Below, in pieces: positions 1 through 14,571 of a DNA stretch of 64,000 nucleotides. The stretch's first letter is position 1. Each line of letters begins with the position of its first letter. Below the pieces are notes generated by a model. The model did no database searches. It was not told the origin of the DNA and saw nothing but the letters and a program-made list of their open reading frames with translations. Source of the DNA: Adineta steineri (lineage: Eukaryota; Rotifera; Eurotatoria; Adinetida; Adinetidae); contig CAJNOI010000042.1 of NCBI GenBank assembly GCA_905250115.1, positions 334,020-398,019 of the forward strand. Direction: 5' to 3'. The position numbers were made by a program, and so were the translations under genes.

Positions 1-454
1 ATTATAACAATAATTTAATAAAATAAAACAAATAAAATATTCGAAATTTGATTTCATAATAATAATCGAACCCAAATATCCTAGAAAAATGTTTCAAAAA
101 CTCAAATTTCCAATAATAATTAATAATATTAACTCGTGACTCATACATATATATATCAATAGGGATTTTAAATCTACCGATAAGTAGTTTCGGTCCACTG
201 ATTAGTGTTATTACAACGTTGGGTACATCGACGCCGTATGCACTGAAAGGTCGACTTCTACTGATATCACATATATATCTATTACGGCAAATGTCGGTGC
301 TTCAGTATACATTGTACCAGTAGACTCACTGGCGATAAATAATTGATAGTTTTTTTAGCGATTTTCAAAATCAATCCTTTTCCTAAATATATCAATTCTT
401 TAAAAAATGTTAATATTAATTCGACTAGATTCCAAAAAAAAATTCATCTGATTC
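1..454. other. Non-coding stretch 3' of the capicua homologue
   Basis: AT-rich sequence with no convincing reading frame on either strand. It would hold the 3' untranslated region of the minus-strand capicua homologue. A GT dinucleotide right after codon GAT-G (near 465) could be a splice donor, so further capicua exons may lie here or beyond the window edge; I could not identify one. Confidence 0.4.
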
Positions 455-2283
455 TTATTTTTTACCATCATTTGAATTATTAATTTGTAATTGCTCCGAA
501 TTATTGCATGATGAATTCACATGAATAGGAACAGGTGTAATAACATTTGTTTTTGTTGAAGTATTTTCTAGCGATGGTTTTGTAATTGGTGAAAAACATT
601 CAGTTAATTTAGGCATATTTGTACAAATCTATTCAATAGAAGAAGAAAAGTTATTCTTAAGAAAAGAAATTATTTTTCAAAATATACTTGTGCAAAAGCC
701 TGAAGTGGATCTGGTGGTGGAGGAGATGATGATGATGAAATATTTTTATTCGTTGATTGTAATCTCGCTGATCGTCTTAATTGTTCATTATTTTGTTCAT
801 TGATTTGTTTGGCACGTATTTTATATTGTTGTTGTTGCTCATGTGATAATGAATACCATTTTTCTCCTAAAATTTTTGATACATTTCGATTATCACGATG
901 AGGATTTTCTAAATGAATTTTTCCTCGTTCTTCTTGAGAAAATAACATAAAAGAATTAATTGGACGACGAGCAGATTTTTCTTTAAAAAATTTCGATGAT
1001 TGTTCTGATGAAAGAATTGGTGTTGTCGAAGGTGATGTATGATTTGATGAATTATCTTGTCTTTTATCATTTTGTGATAAATGTCGCGAACAATAACCAA
1101 ATCGTTGAGATTCTTTCGGGCAATTTTCATGTGAACAAAGCCGACGCCATTGTTTACCATTATATCGTTTTCGAATTTGTGAATCTGTTATTATTATATC
1201 ACCTTTACTATAGGTTTTTTCATTTAAACTATTTAATAAAATATTGCTTTGAGAATTTGATGAATTTATTGATAAAGAATTATCTGCACATGATGGACTC
1301 ATACATAAATCTATTTAAAACAAAATTAATTATTTACAATTTTATAATTTTCATTATTTCAATCAACGATCAATATGACTTATATTAACTAATACGAATA
1401 CGTTCCTCAAAATTCTAGATATTTAATTCGAATGACTTATACCTACCAATTGTGTATACCGTCAAATCTTGGTCAAAGCACGCTAGAGATTTTCAGTACA
1501 ATTTTGTAAGTATAAAATTCTTATGCTCAACTTCATTAATGAAGAACTTTTTCCTCGAACTCAATTGAGTGTAAATCCTACTATATGAACCTATAACTCC
1601 TTAAATGATTTGTATAAGTTTAAAATAATTTCTCTGTATTCCAACTTTACCATTTCGAGTATTATTAATAGGAATTAATCGTGTTTGATAAAGTGCTGCA
1701 TTCCAATCAATTGAAAATTCTAGAAAATAAAATAAAAGTAAAAATAAGAAAATGTTTTAAATAAAAAATTCCAACCATCATGCCATGGTGGTAAAAATAA
1801 TCTAATAGCTTGTCTTGGTACACATAAACTTTCATTCTGATTGTGAAATAAAATTTGAAATTTTCCTTCTTTTGTTTTCTCAGTAATAATTGCTGTTTGA
1901 TAAATGTGTTGATTTGATTGATTTTTACATAAAATTAATTTTCCTTCAATTAAATCTTGAATTGATGGTGCATTATCAGATAAAATACCAAAAATATTAT
2001 CATAAATATTAATATCAATAGTTTCATCATTTGTTTCAATAGATAAATAACCATTTAAACCAATTTGTTGTATTTTACCAGATATATATTCATTAGAATT
2101 TTTTTCTACAAGAACTGTTGTTGTTTGCCAATCTTGAAAATTATATTCACGTATTAATTGATTTAATTCCGAAGATATTTTAACTTGTTGTTGATCATCA
2201 TGATGATGTGCTAACCAACGTTTTTTTAATGAAATTGTTTTTTGATCTTCGTCGTTTGTTATTGATGATCGCCTTGATGACAT
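455..2283 (-). CDS. CIC: Capicua (CIC)-like HMG-box transcription factor
   Basis: Capicua is a nuclear HMG-box repressor acting downstream of receptor tyrosine kinase/ERK signalling. I read four coding exons (2283-1776, 1719-1651, 1310-688, 628-455) with GT..AG introns; the phases join to 457 codons. Exon 1 carries the N-terminal region ending in the motif [10 protein letters not shown], like the RLLQPPW region of animal CIC. Exon 3 has the conserved block [19 protein letters not shown] followed by GYCSRHLS. It then has an HMG box starting [19 protein letters not shown] and continuing [16 protein letters not shown], both close matches to CIC. The start is the ATG of MSSRRSS. Odd feature: the product is far shorter than fly or human CIC. 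It ends about 60 residues after the HMG region, and I see no C-terminal C1 motif. A cryptic donor at the last codons leaves open that the 3' part is missed. The family call is firm; exon ends are moderate. Confidence 0.85.
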
Positions 2284-5200
2284 TTTTGTTTATTAAAATG
2301 AAATTTTCATCATTATTGCAAATGAAAATAATACAATAAATAACACCGGATAGAAAAAAAGAATAAATGAGAAATCTTATGGAATGATTATATTAGAATC
2401 GATTTTTTTGTTATTTTAAAGTTTAATTCTAAGAAAAAAATAAAATAATTATCATCTAAAATAAATCAAATAAACATTTTTATTTTCTTTTGCTCAATAA
2501 TTAATCTTATATGATGAAACAAAAAATAATAACAAGCATTTTTTTCAACCAGTTCGGAGACATAAACATCGACATAACATTATTTGACACTTGTCTAGAT
2601 GGCGGCAAATGACGATACACATTTTTATATGAATTTCTTTTTTTCTTTTTTTTTTTTTCTATTTCGAAATCTTAACAAAACAAAGAACACTCAAAATAAA
2701 TTCATCAACCAATGTCAAGTGGTAAAAAAAAAGAAGAATTCGATACTTTCATTTTCATTATTTCATACGTTTTAACCGATATACTTCAAGTTAAAAAAAA
2801 CCATTTTCTTTTCATCATCAAATCAACTATATTGGATGAATTGAAAAGAAAACGAAGTTAAATAAAGGTTTCATACTCTTTCAAATGATTTCCCTACTCA
2901 ACTTTAGTTTTTTTTTCATTTGCAATATTTCAAATCAATCATCAATTGATATTTATATATAAATAGAAATGTATTTATATAACAATCTTAACTAAAATCA
3001 GCTTAACTTTTATGTTAAATAGAAAATTTGATCTTAAACATAAATAAAGAAGAAAACTTTATTGTTTGTTTTCAATATAAAAGGCAAAAACTTAATTTGA
3101 ATATAAATTACCTTTTCTTTTCTAACCGGAAATCAAATGGAAATATTAATTATACAATCCCAAGAGACTTTTTTAATGTGAAATAAAACACCTTTATCAA
3201 TCAATGAATATAACATCAACGAAATTAAATTTACAGATATAGATTTCAATTAAGAAAAAAAAAAGTAAAAATATTTCTTCGTCACTTAATAGTTATGAAC
3301 ATTGTTCAATAAAAGAACTTTTCCTTTAGAAAAGAAAAGAAATTCTATTTATTTATATGTGATAAAACTCACTTCTCATTTCTATGAAAAATGCTTATTT
3401 GAAACATAGACATTCATTGATTGACTTAATGATATGCATACATGCATACCATTACATTAATAACAAACAGAAATATTTAAACAAATTTTACAAAGTAGAA
3501 AGCCTTTAGGCAATTTATATAAACTTTGTCAAAATGAAGAAAAAAAGAAAGAAACAAATGTACAACTAAACACTTAACTATCTCTTACAAGATTCAAAAT
3601 TCTACAAAAAAAGAAAATTAAATTTATTTACTTACGACAAAAAAACATACACAAATTCATTTTCTAATAGATAAGAATCGACATTTTAAATATATCTAGT
3701 TAAAAGAAAAAGAAATCATATAATGTGTTTGGTTTGTTAAAAGAAATAGATAATAGATTATACGTGACTTGAATAGAATAATAATAAAGAAGAAAAAAAA
3801 ACCACAGAGAGTAAGAAAGAAACAATATAAAATTTATTTTATTTTAACATGAGCAATACTGTTAAAGAATTTCTATTCTATTGAAAAACTATGGCATTTT
3901 ATTAATAAATAGATAAGGTATGTCTATATACATAGTTGTCTTTAATTGACAACTTTCTTTTTTTCTTTATTAAAATATTCAGTAACTAATTAACATAGGT
4001 GAGGGCAAACAAAAAAAGAAATATTTCTTTTTCTACTATCTAACAAATCGAAAATAAATCTTACCTCGATTTTCTTCTCATGTCTTTATATATCAACTAT
4101 GCATGGTTATGTGAGACACGTCAGTCTCGTTTACTATTAATAGGCACTACGCACATTTCATTCATTCATTCATTCGTTTCATCTCATCTCGGTAGTGGCA
4201 AAAGCACGACAGGCATCCATCTTTTCTCTCTCTCTCTCTCCCTTCTCTTTTTCTCGTCTCTCCCTCTAATATATATTCCATTTGATTCCCTCTGCGCAAA
4301 TGCAAAAGAAGACGAAGGAGAAAGAGAAAGCAAGAGAGGTGAAAAAAACGCTCTCTTTCATTCTTTGAATATGCCAAAAACTATTGATCATTGAGGAGCT
4401 CCTTCTATGATCATTGATCCATTGGGCAGTGGAGAAAAAGAAAACGAGAAAAAAAAGAAAAGACAGGTCTTAATGACAAATCGCCCTCAACAGACATAAT
4501 ATTCTTGAATTCCTCTTCATTGTCAATATGTTTGAAAATGCATACGAACGTTTCCGTTGTGAATAGAATAAAAAAAAAAAGAATGTTGGAATGAGAATAT
4601 CACTAACGAGATGAAGGGATGTGTCTGCATACATTTACAGGAAAATGATTCTCACTCATAAATGATAGGAAAAAGCGATAAGAGAAAACAGTTGGATTTC
4701 CGCAATTAAAATTATCAATTCAAATTGATTTTATCTTATTCAGGAAAATAAACAATTTATTCGTTTTTATTGAACAACAAAGAAAGACGAGAAACGCCTT
4801 TATTATACTAATTATATATAATAAATAATCAATCTCATGTTCTAATCAAATGAAAAAAAATTTTGATTTTATTTTCTTATTCTGGACTTTAATCAATCTC
4901 AATAAAGAAGAAGAAGAAAAACGAACATCTGAAATGATAAACATATTATTCCCATATGTGTGTCAAAATAAATGTTACATTAAATAGCAAATTTTTTATT
5001 TTATGAAATAAAAAAAAAAAGAAGTCTATATGTATCATGTCAATAAATAGAAAAAAAAGAAGAAATTGTTTCTTTTTTTTTCTCTACGAAATAAATTGTG
5101 CTTTAGGCCAATTATTCTAAAGAAGAAACTAGTTTAGAAAATAAGGCTCATTTTTATTATGTCAATAGCACTTTATATAGAAAAATGTTCATCATTGAAC

Positions 5201-7868
5201 AAATTACATTCTCAAGTATCAACAACGAGAGAGAGAGAAATACATCTTTACCAAACAAGAAAGAAAGAAATCGCGTTTTTTTTAATTTAGTAATCAACGA
5301 CTAACCAAAGAAAGATTTTCATTCAAATGATTATATACTGATTGTTCCTGTTCATCATATAACTCCCACCCTTCTAAAGTAAATAAAGTCTCGTAAGAAA
5401 CGATAAAAAGATTTTCCGTTATTCTTTCCTCATTATTTCTAACAAACGTCGATATTTTTATTTCTTGACCTTAAAAAACAGTACAAACTCGTTCAACTTA
5501 AATAAAACTTCATTAAAGTTTGGAGGAGAAAAAAAAACACTCGATTTTTAATTAGAATAGATGGCGATACTCAATGACTTTTTTTTACGCGTTTAATATT
5601 TACAAAGAAAAAGAAGAAGAAGAAGACGGAAACCTTTTAATTTACCTTTATGTCAATAATCATAAAAATGTGATAATTTCTGGAAAATAAATGTAATATT
5701 CATCATTAAATCTAGATAGAAGAAGAAAACACAAATGCTATGACTTTTTTAATAGTTTTTTAAAAGTCATTTTAGTTTGAATATATAAATAAATTATTAA
5801 AACTTTCTTAAAGTAAAAGCTATTTATTAAATGTATTATTAAAACTTACTGATCATTGAGTATATATAATTGACAGAACTAATTTGTCGAGTCATAAAAA
5901 CACTATCAATTATATCCATGACAAGCTAATATATACATACTTTTATTATCTATGTTCGAGAAGAGTCAAAAAATATATATTTATTATCATTATACATACA
6001 TTCAAGAACAAGTTTCTCATCATCATCATCATCATCATACAACATAAACTATCCTTGGTTATATTCAAATCAATGCACAAATATATATTAATATATCTAA
6101 AGAAAAAAAAGAAGAAGATGAAGAGCAATAGAACGACAATGATGAATGCTTCTGACAATAACAAGTACATCGGATGAATGTTCTATAACAAATCTATAAT
6201 CAATAACGACAATCTTCAAATAGAATAACAGACAATAATCTTCTTCTTTTTCTTTTCATTACAAAAAAATTATACAAATTTCAAAATAATATATAAATAG
6301 AAATTATCTTGAAGAAAAAAATCATACATATAATAGATGTAAAGAGTAATATTCATACTTGTAAACGACAGTTAACTAAATGAGTTATATATCTGATGAT
6401 AGAAAGTACTTACCTAATGTTTGTTCTATGAAGTAATGATAATAAATTTATTTAATGATGAATGACATGAAACGATGTCAAAAATCAAGGTTTTACATTT
6501 ATTCGTCGTTTTGGCTTGTTTATCTTTGCCAAAATATAAACTCTTTTGCCAGTGTATCAATTGGCAATATGTTAAGATAACGGCTATATGTAGACATTTA
6601 TATATGCGCGTGTCGATCTACTAGTGTATTACCATGTTTCAACATAATGATGTACATATGTACATATAAAAGAAGGCAGAGTGCATAGTACAATATAAGC
6701 ACATACACTCTGTGTAAGCATGATTGATTTTTCACTTTTCTGTGTTTGTGTGCATAATATGCGCAAAACAGCATTTTCTTTCACGTCAAATGAGGTGAAT
6801 ATATGTCTGTATGCCATGGGTTATATATATTTTTTCTTCTTCTATACATATATTTATATATATATAGATGCATTTCTTGCGAGTAGATCGTAAAAATATG
6901 ATAGAGTCAATTAGATCAATACAGTGTTGTTCTCTTATTCTCCGAATGATTGTTGTCAAATGTGTATGATGGTGGTGGTGGTGGTTGTTTTGTGTTGAGA
7001 AGGAAAAAAGAGAAGAAAAAAAAAAAGAGTTTCCATATGGTACGATAATAATATGACTGTAAAGAAGTAGGTGTAGAGAAGAAGAAGAAGAAAAAAAACG
7101 CTAGCTAAGTATATATCTTCCATATTGACTAAAGAGTCATTGAGTACTCAAGAGAATTATTTGTTCTTTATTGAAACAATCAATTATGAACATAAAATTC
7201 TATGATTTGTTTTCATTGGATAAATATATCATTTAGATTGGAAAAAAAATTGATCTCAAGATCTTTCTTTTTTCATGCGGAATAAAAAAAAAACGTTCTC
7301 ATTTGTACTAATATAAAAATGACGAAGAAGGACAAATAGAGAAATGTTTCTTTATGTGTTTACATAAATGCATATGTGACATGTATATATTGTTGATGAG
7401 ATATAGCAAATAATATCATCTACTCGTTTCTGTCGGTCAATGATGATAACAGAAAATGTCATTGAATGTGTCAATGAAAGTACAGGAACTTCATTGATAA
7501 TTTACACATGTGTAAAAATAAAGAAGACACAAAAAAGAAAACTAATTTTCATAAAACATTTGTTTTTCCTCATAGATCTAATTAATAATAAAATTCTTCC
7601 TGAATAAGTACTTTTTCGTGTTTTTTTGATCTTTATTAGTAAAGATAAAAATAGATTTAATATGGTTTTTAATTTTGTGATTGATTATAGATTATAATAA
7701 CATGGTAATTTAATATATAAAATAAAAATCTTTTGATAAGTTTTTCTTAAATATTGATGAGTATTAGTCAAATTGAATTTATATCTATGAAATGAAAGTC
7801 TTGTTGTTTTTTTTGACCTGAATTTGACCTCTAGTAAATTATTCTTTGTCTTCAATCAAATAGTGTAC

Positions 7869-7929
7869 ACTTTCTTCTTCTTCTTCTCCTTCTTCTTCTT
7901 CTTCTTCTCCTTCTTCTTCTTCTTCTTCA
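7869..7929. repeat. (TTC)n microsatellite with TCC interruptions
   Basis: About 60 bp of TTCTTCTTC broken by two CTCC steps. It is a polypurine/polypyrimidine tract in the long intergenic region. A second tract in the opposite sense, GAAGAAGAAG, lies near 8247-8270. Confidence 0.9.
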
Positions 7930-8654
7930 TCTTATAAAACATATATTCAATTTCTAACAAAGACAAACATCTCATTTCCGCTTTATGAACTAATAATTAG
8001 TTCACATTTTTCTTTTCTTTATTTGAATGATTAATAAACTCTTAATCGATTTGTAAAAGTCAATGGAAATTTTGTTTGAAATGTTGCGAGACAAATCTTT
8101 ATTTAACAAGCTTTTTCTTAACGATGGTTGAAAAGTAAAAGAGAATAAATGACATTTAAATAGCGTTCTTGTTTGAAAAGTAAACCTTCGTAATTTAATC
8201 CATTCGAATAGAAAAGCTCAACATATTATAAATAGCTTTTAATATAGAAGAAGAAGAAGAAGAAGAAAAAAAAGAAAATCTCATTTATCAATCAATGATT
8301 AAAATCGAGTTTCTATTCAAAATATTTTTCTAACAAATATCATCATTTCAAAATAATAATAAAAGTAATATATATTTTTATTTTAAATCACTTACCATGA
8401 ACAAAATTCTCTTCGATAACAATAATAATAATAATAATAAAAAATAATATAAAACTTCTTCGGGTTTTTTTTCTTACATTTATTTGACTTTAATAACAGA
8501 GAGAAGTATTAATTGTTGTCGTCGACGCGTTTTGTAATAATGATGTTGTGTTGTATTATAGCGCCCATTCGAATCACCACAAAGTACACACACATGCACA
8601 AAGGCAAATCTTTTTTTTTTAATAATGCATAAAGTTTAACTTGTATTATTCATA

Positions 8655-8695
8655 CAGAGAAAGAGAGAGGGAGAGAGAGAGAGAAAGAAAGGTAA
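8655..8695. repeat. (GA)n microsatellite
   Basis: Imperfect GA repeat, AGAGAGGGAGAGAGAGAGAG and flanks, in non-coding DNA. Similar GA-rich tracts occur near 14213-14245. Confidence 0.8.
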
Positions 8696-9852
8696 ATATC
8701 TTACACCACTATACACATTTGCCATACAGCTGTTAGAAACGTTTCATACATCAATAAGACTTGATATGAGACACTTGATCGGGTTCAATTTTGTTTTTTA
8801 TGTTGAATATTCACTAAGTAAATCTGACATTGAAGTGTTGATATTATCATCAAAAGACAAGAATAGGTTTGTATATATATATATATATTATAATCAAAAA
8901 GGAAAAGACAAGATAAATCTTTCTTAATCGATTATTTAATATGACAATATACATTTTCAACTGATAAATTAATCATGTTGTTGTTTTTGTTTTCAAGGAC
9001 AATTCTTTTTATAAGAAATTTAATAAAATATAAATTCTATCTGACCGAGATTTTTTTATATTTATTTGATTAATAATGTATAAATACGGTGTTATGGACA
9101 ATTAATTTTATTCGAGAAGAGTGAATGTTTTCTTTTTTAAGACGTGTTCATTTCTCTCGTCTTCAATAGCTTTAATATTAGATGCACTTGATTTTATTTA
9201 TTTGCGTCTCTCTCTCTCTGTCACTTTTTCAGGATGAAAAGCCTTTAAAAACTGCTTATTTTTCTTCAACTTCTAGCACGTCTTTCTTTCCTAATGCTTT
9301 GAAATCTAATCATTCAATTTATTTGTCGTTGTTGTCAAAAGGTATAAAGAAGAGAAGAGACAAAATAAACGAGCAATGAAGTTGACAATATGAATAGAAG
9401 CAAAAAAAAATCCGAACAACACTTTACGCATACATCGAACAAATATTATTTTATTAGATCGATTCAATAATCGCTTGACGAGACTCATACCTTTTATTCT
9501 TATTCGTTTTCGATCATATCAATGCATTTACCATGTAATTGATCCCTACTAATATCACGCCTTTTTTTCTTCTTTCTTTTGCTTTATAATACTTCTACAT
9601 TGACATTCATAATAAATTATTATAATCTTTTAAACTGATAAGAACAACTCAAACTCATATAATAATAACTAATGACAGACAACATATAACAATTACAAAA
9701 AATAAAACAAAACTGAACAATAAAATATTTTTTTTTCTGTTTTCTCACGAATAAATAATGATAAAATTCTAGAATGCATCCGGATAAAAGAGGTTATATG
9801 ATTGTCAATTAAGGAAAAATAAGAACATAATATATCACTGCAAATGAAAATT

Positions 9853-12800
9853 TTAACGATAATTTCGATACATTGGATTTTCAATTGTTAATGGAATTGA
9901 TGTTGTTTGTTCATTTTGTCGACTAGGAAAATTTGTATAACTTCCATTAGCTACACCAGCAAATGGATCTGCTGATTGATAACCAATAACACCACCGCCA
10001 TCTGTTACTGTTGATCCATATGAAGCAGTATGTTCATTACCCTCTAATTATTTTCAAAAGAAAATATATATATTTATTAGAAAAAGAAAAATATTTTCTA
10101 TTTTATACGTTGATGATATATTTCATGTTCTGGTGGTGGTTCTGCCCATGGTTGTTTTTCACCGGATGCATATAAACCATAAAATATAACACCACCAAAA
10201 TGTATTAATGAAGCAATTAAAAATACATGTGCCCATTCTTCACGTTTCTTTAAACAAAACAAAAACAAAATAGAAGTTAATTTCGCAAAAATAATGTAAA
10301 ATAATTTACTCCTTCTTTAGTTAAAAATTCAACAGCAACAGGACATAGCATTCCTGCTAATGTTCCAACACCATTTGATATTCCCATAAGAATACTTGCA
10401 TAACGAGGAGCAATGTCAAGATGATTTACATTAAATCCTAAGAGGTTTAATAAATATTTGTAAGAAAAGAATCTTTTCCATTGTTATTCTTTTTTTTAAT
10501 ACCTGATATAGCAAATCCACTAAATCCAACAGCAATTGTTAATGCTCCAATAGCTAATCGAGGATCTTTTGCATAAGCAACAAGTAAAAGAAAAACAGCT
10601 TCCATACCAAAGCCTCCACAATTCATAATTTTTCTAACAGCCGTTGTTGTTAAATAATTTGCTCGTAAATGATCCGCTAATTTACCAGCAAATGGTACAA
10701 TACATGACATTACTAAATGTGGCATTGCTGCTAAAAATGGATCCTAAATTATTAAAATAAAAATTCTTTTTTTTGTTTTTTGTTTTATTCAAATAAATCA
10801 AACCTTTCCAACATTATAATCAAGTGCTTCTCGAAAATATTCAGCTTGAGAATTGATTAATAAATAAAAAGACCATGAACGACAAAAATTAGCTACAATT
10901 ATTGCCCATACTGGTCTTGAATGAAGAAAAGAACGCCAAGGTGGTTTTATCCAAGTCTAAAATTTATATACAAATTCATCGAAATTTTATTATTTCTTTT
11001 TGGTTAATCAAGTATTAATAAAAGACATATTTTTTTATTAGATTGTTAATAAAATTCCAATGGTTTTATTTATCAATAGTTCTTAATCAATTTCTTTTTC
11101 ATAAGAAAAGGCTTAAATCTATTTCTGACACTTATTTTGCATAACAAAAAATAGATTGACAGATATTATGACATAAATCTTTTTGCAATTCTCCTCAAGA
11201 TATTTCACTGCATCGATTTTAATCTAGAAAATTCAACAGAGTTTTTTTCTTCTCATAATAGAATTCATGTTGTTTTTCTTATTTTTGTAATATATTACTT
11301 TGTTAGCGATTGAACTAGCTTCTCCAATACTTTCTTCAATATAAATTCGTTCACTTTCACTAATTTTTGGATGAATAGCTGGTCGTTCATATGAAAAATG
11401 CCACCAATATACTGACCAAATCATTCCAATTACTCCTAATAGAATTTTTCAAAAAAAATAAAATTTATTATTTTAATTTTTAATAAATTTTACCATAAAA
11501 ATAAAAAGCCACCTGCCAATTTAAATATTCCGTTAGTATTCCAGATAGTGGAATACCTAGAACGGCACCTGCATAGGATCCTTAAATAGAAAAAAAAGTA
11601 AAGTAATTAATTTTTATTTTTGTAAAAAAAGAAAAAGATTTACCAGTAAATGATATAGTTGCTAATGTACTTCGTTCTAAAGGTGGTGCCCACCATCTCC
11701 ATATTCCATGTGCTGCAGGATAAGTCACACCCTAATAGAAAAAAAAACATATTATTATTATTATTTTATTTTTAAAAAACAATCAATGTTGATATACTTC
11801 AACAAGTCCTTGAAGAATTCTTAAAATCATGACAAAACCATAATGAATTTTCGCGGCAAATGGAATGAATAAATTGAGGAATGATGATATACCAAGTGCA
11901 AATCCGAATACACTTAAAAAAATAATAGAAAAAATAAAATATGACTTTCTCTTTCAAAACAAAAATTATCATACTGATTTGCCGGAAATTTTGCTGCTAA
12001 ATATCCACCGGGTACTTGAGTAACGAGATAACCCCAAAAAAAAGAACTATCAACAATACCAATAATTCCTGGCGTCCAATCAAATTCAGCAAGCTACTTT
12101 ATTTCAAAAAAAGTTAAATTTTCTTATTCTTTTAATTAACAAAATAAATTTACTTTGATTAATTTAATTGTTCCATTGGGTAATTTTTCTGTTTCATTAT
12201 GTGTCATTGCAACAACACTAACACCCATATTACATCGAATACCAAATGATATAAGAAAACCTAATGAACTAAGAAATGCTGTTTGATATCGTACAGGCAT
12301 TGTACGAATTCTATTAATAAGAGCAAAACGAGATGGAACATAGGAATTATATTTTGATGATGTTGCAGGAATTGTTTTAATACGTCGATGTGGTGTTCCA
12401 TCATTATCATCAACTAATTCAGCATAATCTAATTGAGCATCGGGATCAGGACGTTGAAAAAACCTTTTTTGAAATAAGAAAAATTTATTTTATTTTTATT
12501 CTCTTGAGAGATTATCAACATATACATATAGATTTAGTTTTTTTTTATTGTTTAGAATTGTCAAATGGAACGTACTTATGTTTTTTTTTATATTCATTAT
12601 AGTTACCTATTTATTAACAAAAGTAATTTACTTTATGTCTCATATGGAAAACAGACAGAAAGAAAAATTGATTATCATAATGGTTGTTACTAGTATATTT
12701 TTATCGACCTGAACCCTTCCGGAGATGAAAGTCCGAAGAAAAATAAAAGTCATGATATAATATAGTTTTATACTTGACTTATTCATAGACGAAATATCAT

Positions 12801-13710
12801 TTAAAAAACATAATATAAGAAATTATCGACCTTGACTAAAAAAATAAGATTCATTGCCTGAAGGTACAACAGAAGAAAAAAACATGATGTTTCTATGAGA
12901 ATAATATTTCTAACGATTTTTATGTTTTAATAGTTGTTTAGTATATATTTTATATATTTATTTATTTCCTATATGTGATGGATCCTCTTTTCTAATCTTC
13001 TTTTAACAACAATCGTTCATTTACAAACGGAAATATGAAAACCTATTGAATATTCTCTTTCTTTCTCACTTCTTCTTCTTTTTTTTTTATATATAGTTCA
13101 AATCACCTTTCCTTTTAATTTCCTTCTGACTATTAGCTATGTAGTTTTCCAAGTAATGACATGAGTTATCCATTAAATATTAAAAAAATGTGACAACGTA
13201 TTTTCATTGTCAATCTATAATTAATAGAAAAAGAAAATCTCTTAATCTTATCGATAGAAAGATTCAACTAAATTCATTTGAAATTTTAATCATCCTATCT
13301 TATTTTAGTTATAATTAACTATTGAATCTAATCTACAATTCTTCTTACAAATATAAAACATAAAAGAAAACACCAAATACGAGGAATATAATCTAAGATA
13401 TAGAATTTATACAAAGACAAAAAAGAAATTTTAATGAAAAAAAGAATGCATCGATGATCTTTATTCTTATATTGATACAGAGACACACAAAAAACATGTT
13501 CATCAACATCATGATATTTAAATATTGATACAAATATTATCAAAGAAGAACCTTCGATAATAAATAAATGAGAGAAACTCAATAAACTTAGAAAAACATC
13601 CTAGATATGTAACTATCATGTAATAAAACAATTTCTCACCCATTAATTTTATAAAGTAAATTTTGTGTTGTATCTCGAATGATATTTGTAAAATGAGAAA
13701 TGTATTCCAT
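9853..13710 (-). CDS. Vesicular glutamate transporter-like MFS protein (SLC17 family)
   Basis: Twelve-helix major facilitator of the SLC17 anion transporter family, closest by motif to VGLUT/sialin proteins that load glutamate or acidic anions into vesicles. About twelve coding exons lie on the minus strand, mostly with introns of 50-100 nt; intron 1 is about 1.2 kb (13639-12464). Exon 1 is read from ATG at 13710 (MEYISHFTN..) and splices in phase 2 to [16 protein letters not shown]. Diagnostic segments in order: [113 protein letters not shown] and GEKQPWAEP. The last four are near-signature for VGLUTs. The C-terminus ends NPMYRNYR with TAA at 9853. The SLC17 call is strong; substrate (glutamate versus other anion) is inferred. 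Exon 1 is joined through a weak acceptor. Confidence 0.88.
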
Positions 13711-14571
13711 GTTGATTTGTCGTTTAATAATAATAATCAATCACTTCTATTCAATTCATAACTATAAAAGACACATGTGCGTGTTATTATTCTCGTTCAA
13801 TATCCATTAAATTTAAACAAATAACACCGAGATGATGATGAACGAGAAAAGTAACATTCTTCTTTTTTTTTAATAATGTGTTCATGCAACCTGAGGAAAA
13901 CGTTTTCTATCGTCGAGTAAAGCGTAAAAGAAAAGGAATTTCTAACTAATTGATTTCGTCAAGTGACTTATATGTGCACGTCTTCGACTTTATATTAATA
14001 ATGTAGTTCTTCCAGTTGCACCGTCTCTAAAACAGAACATCATCATCATCAACATCATCATAAGGAAAAAAAACAACTGACAGTAATCCTAATCTTTATA
14101 TATATTCATGTCTACCTGTAATTAACACTTAACTAAGTCCATAGTGAAATCTACTTTTATTATATAGAAAAAAAAAATACTTTTCATGAACAATATTCAA
14201 GGATAAACTAGGAGAGAAAGAGAGAGCGAGACAGAGAGAGAGGAAAAAGGGAGAAGATCTTTTTCTCTCTGAATCCTTTTTTTTCATTAGTAAAATCCAC
14301 CAATAAGCAACAACTAGAGTTTTATGTTAGATGTCTATTAATCAATCATATGAATATGTGATAACTAGGACAGACAAGAACTAAAATAGATTGAATTCTA
14401 TCGAAAAAACATTCTTTTATTTTTTTATTGAAAAGAATATTAAAAAGTTTTATGTTTATTACACATTTATCAAACGAAGGAAAAATATTAAATAAAACAA
14501 GTGCATTTCTCAGCGCACCACAAGTTCTAATTTCCTCATACAACACCTTTTGTTTTCTTACATATTTCAAC

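Larger units (their letters stand above)
2284..9852. other. Long gene-free AT-rich region between capicua and the VGLUT-like gene
   Basis: About 7.6 kb with no open frame resembling a protein. It lies upstream of the capicua start and downstream of the transporter stop, both on the minus strand, so it probably holds capicua 5' regulatory DNA and untranslated leader. It is rich in A-runs and purine/pyrimidine microsatellites: CT-rich 4215-4265, CAT repeats about 6014-6040, TTC 7869-7929, GAA about 8247-8270 and GA 8655-8695. Short open frames here are low-complexity and unsupported. No tRNA or telomere-like motif was seen. Confidence 0.5.

Noticed and set aside
5884..6177. Overlapping open frames on both strands with Met, Lys and Ile runs
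   Set aside because: They arise from CAT/ATG and A-rich simple repeats. There is no domain, and each strand shadows the other.
6629..6817. 62-codon minus-strand frame with some cysteines
   Set aside because: No conserved feature, and it sits in the long AT-rich region. Splice or start context gives no support.
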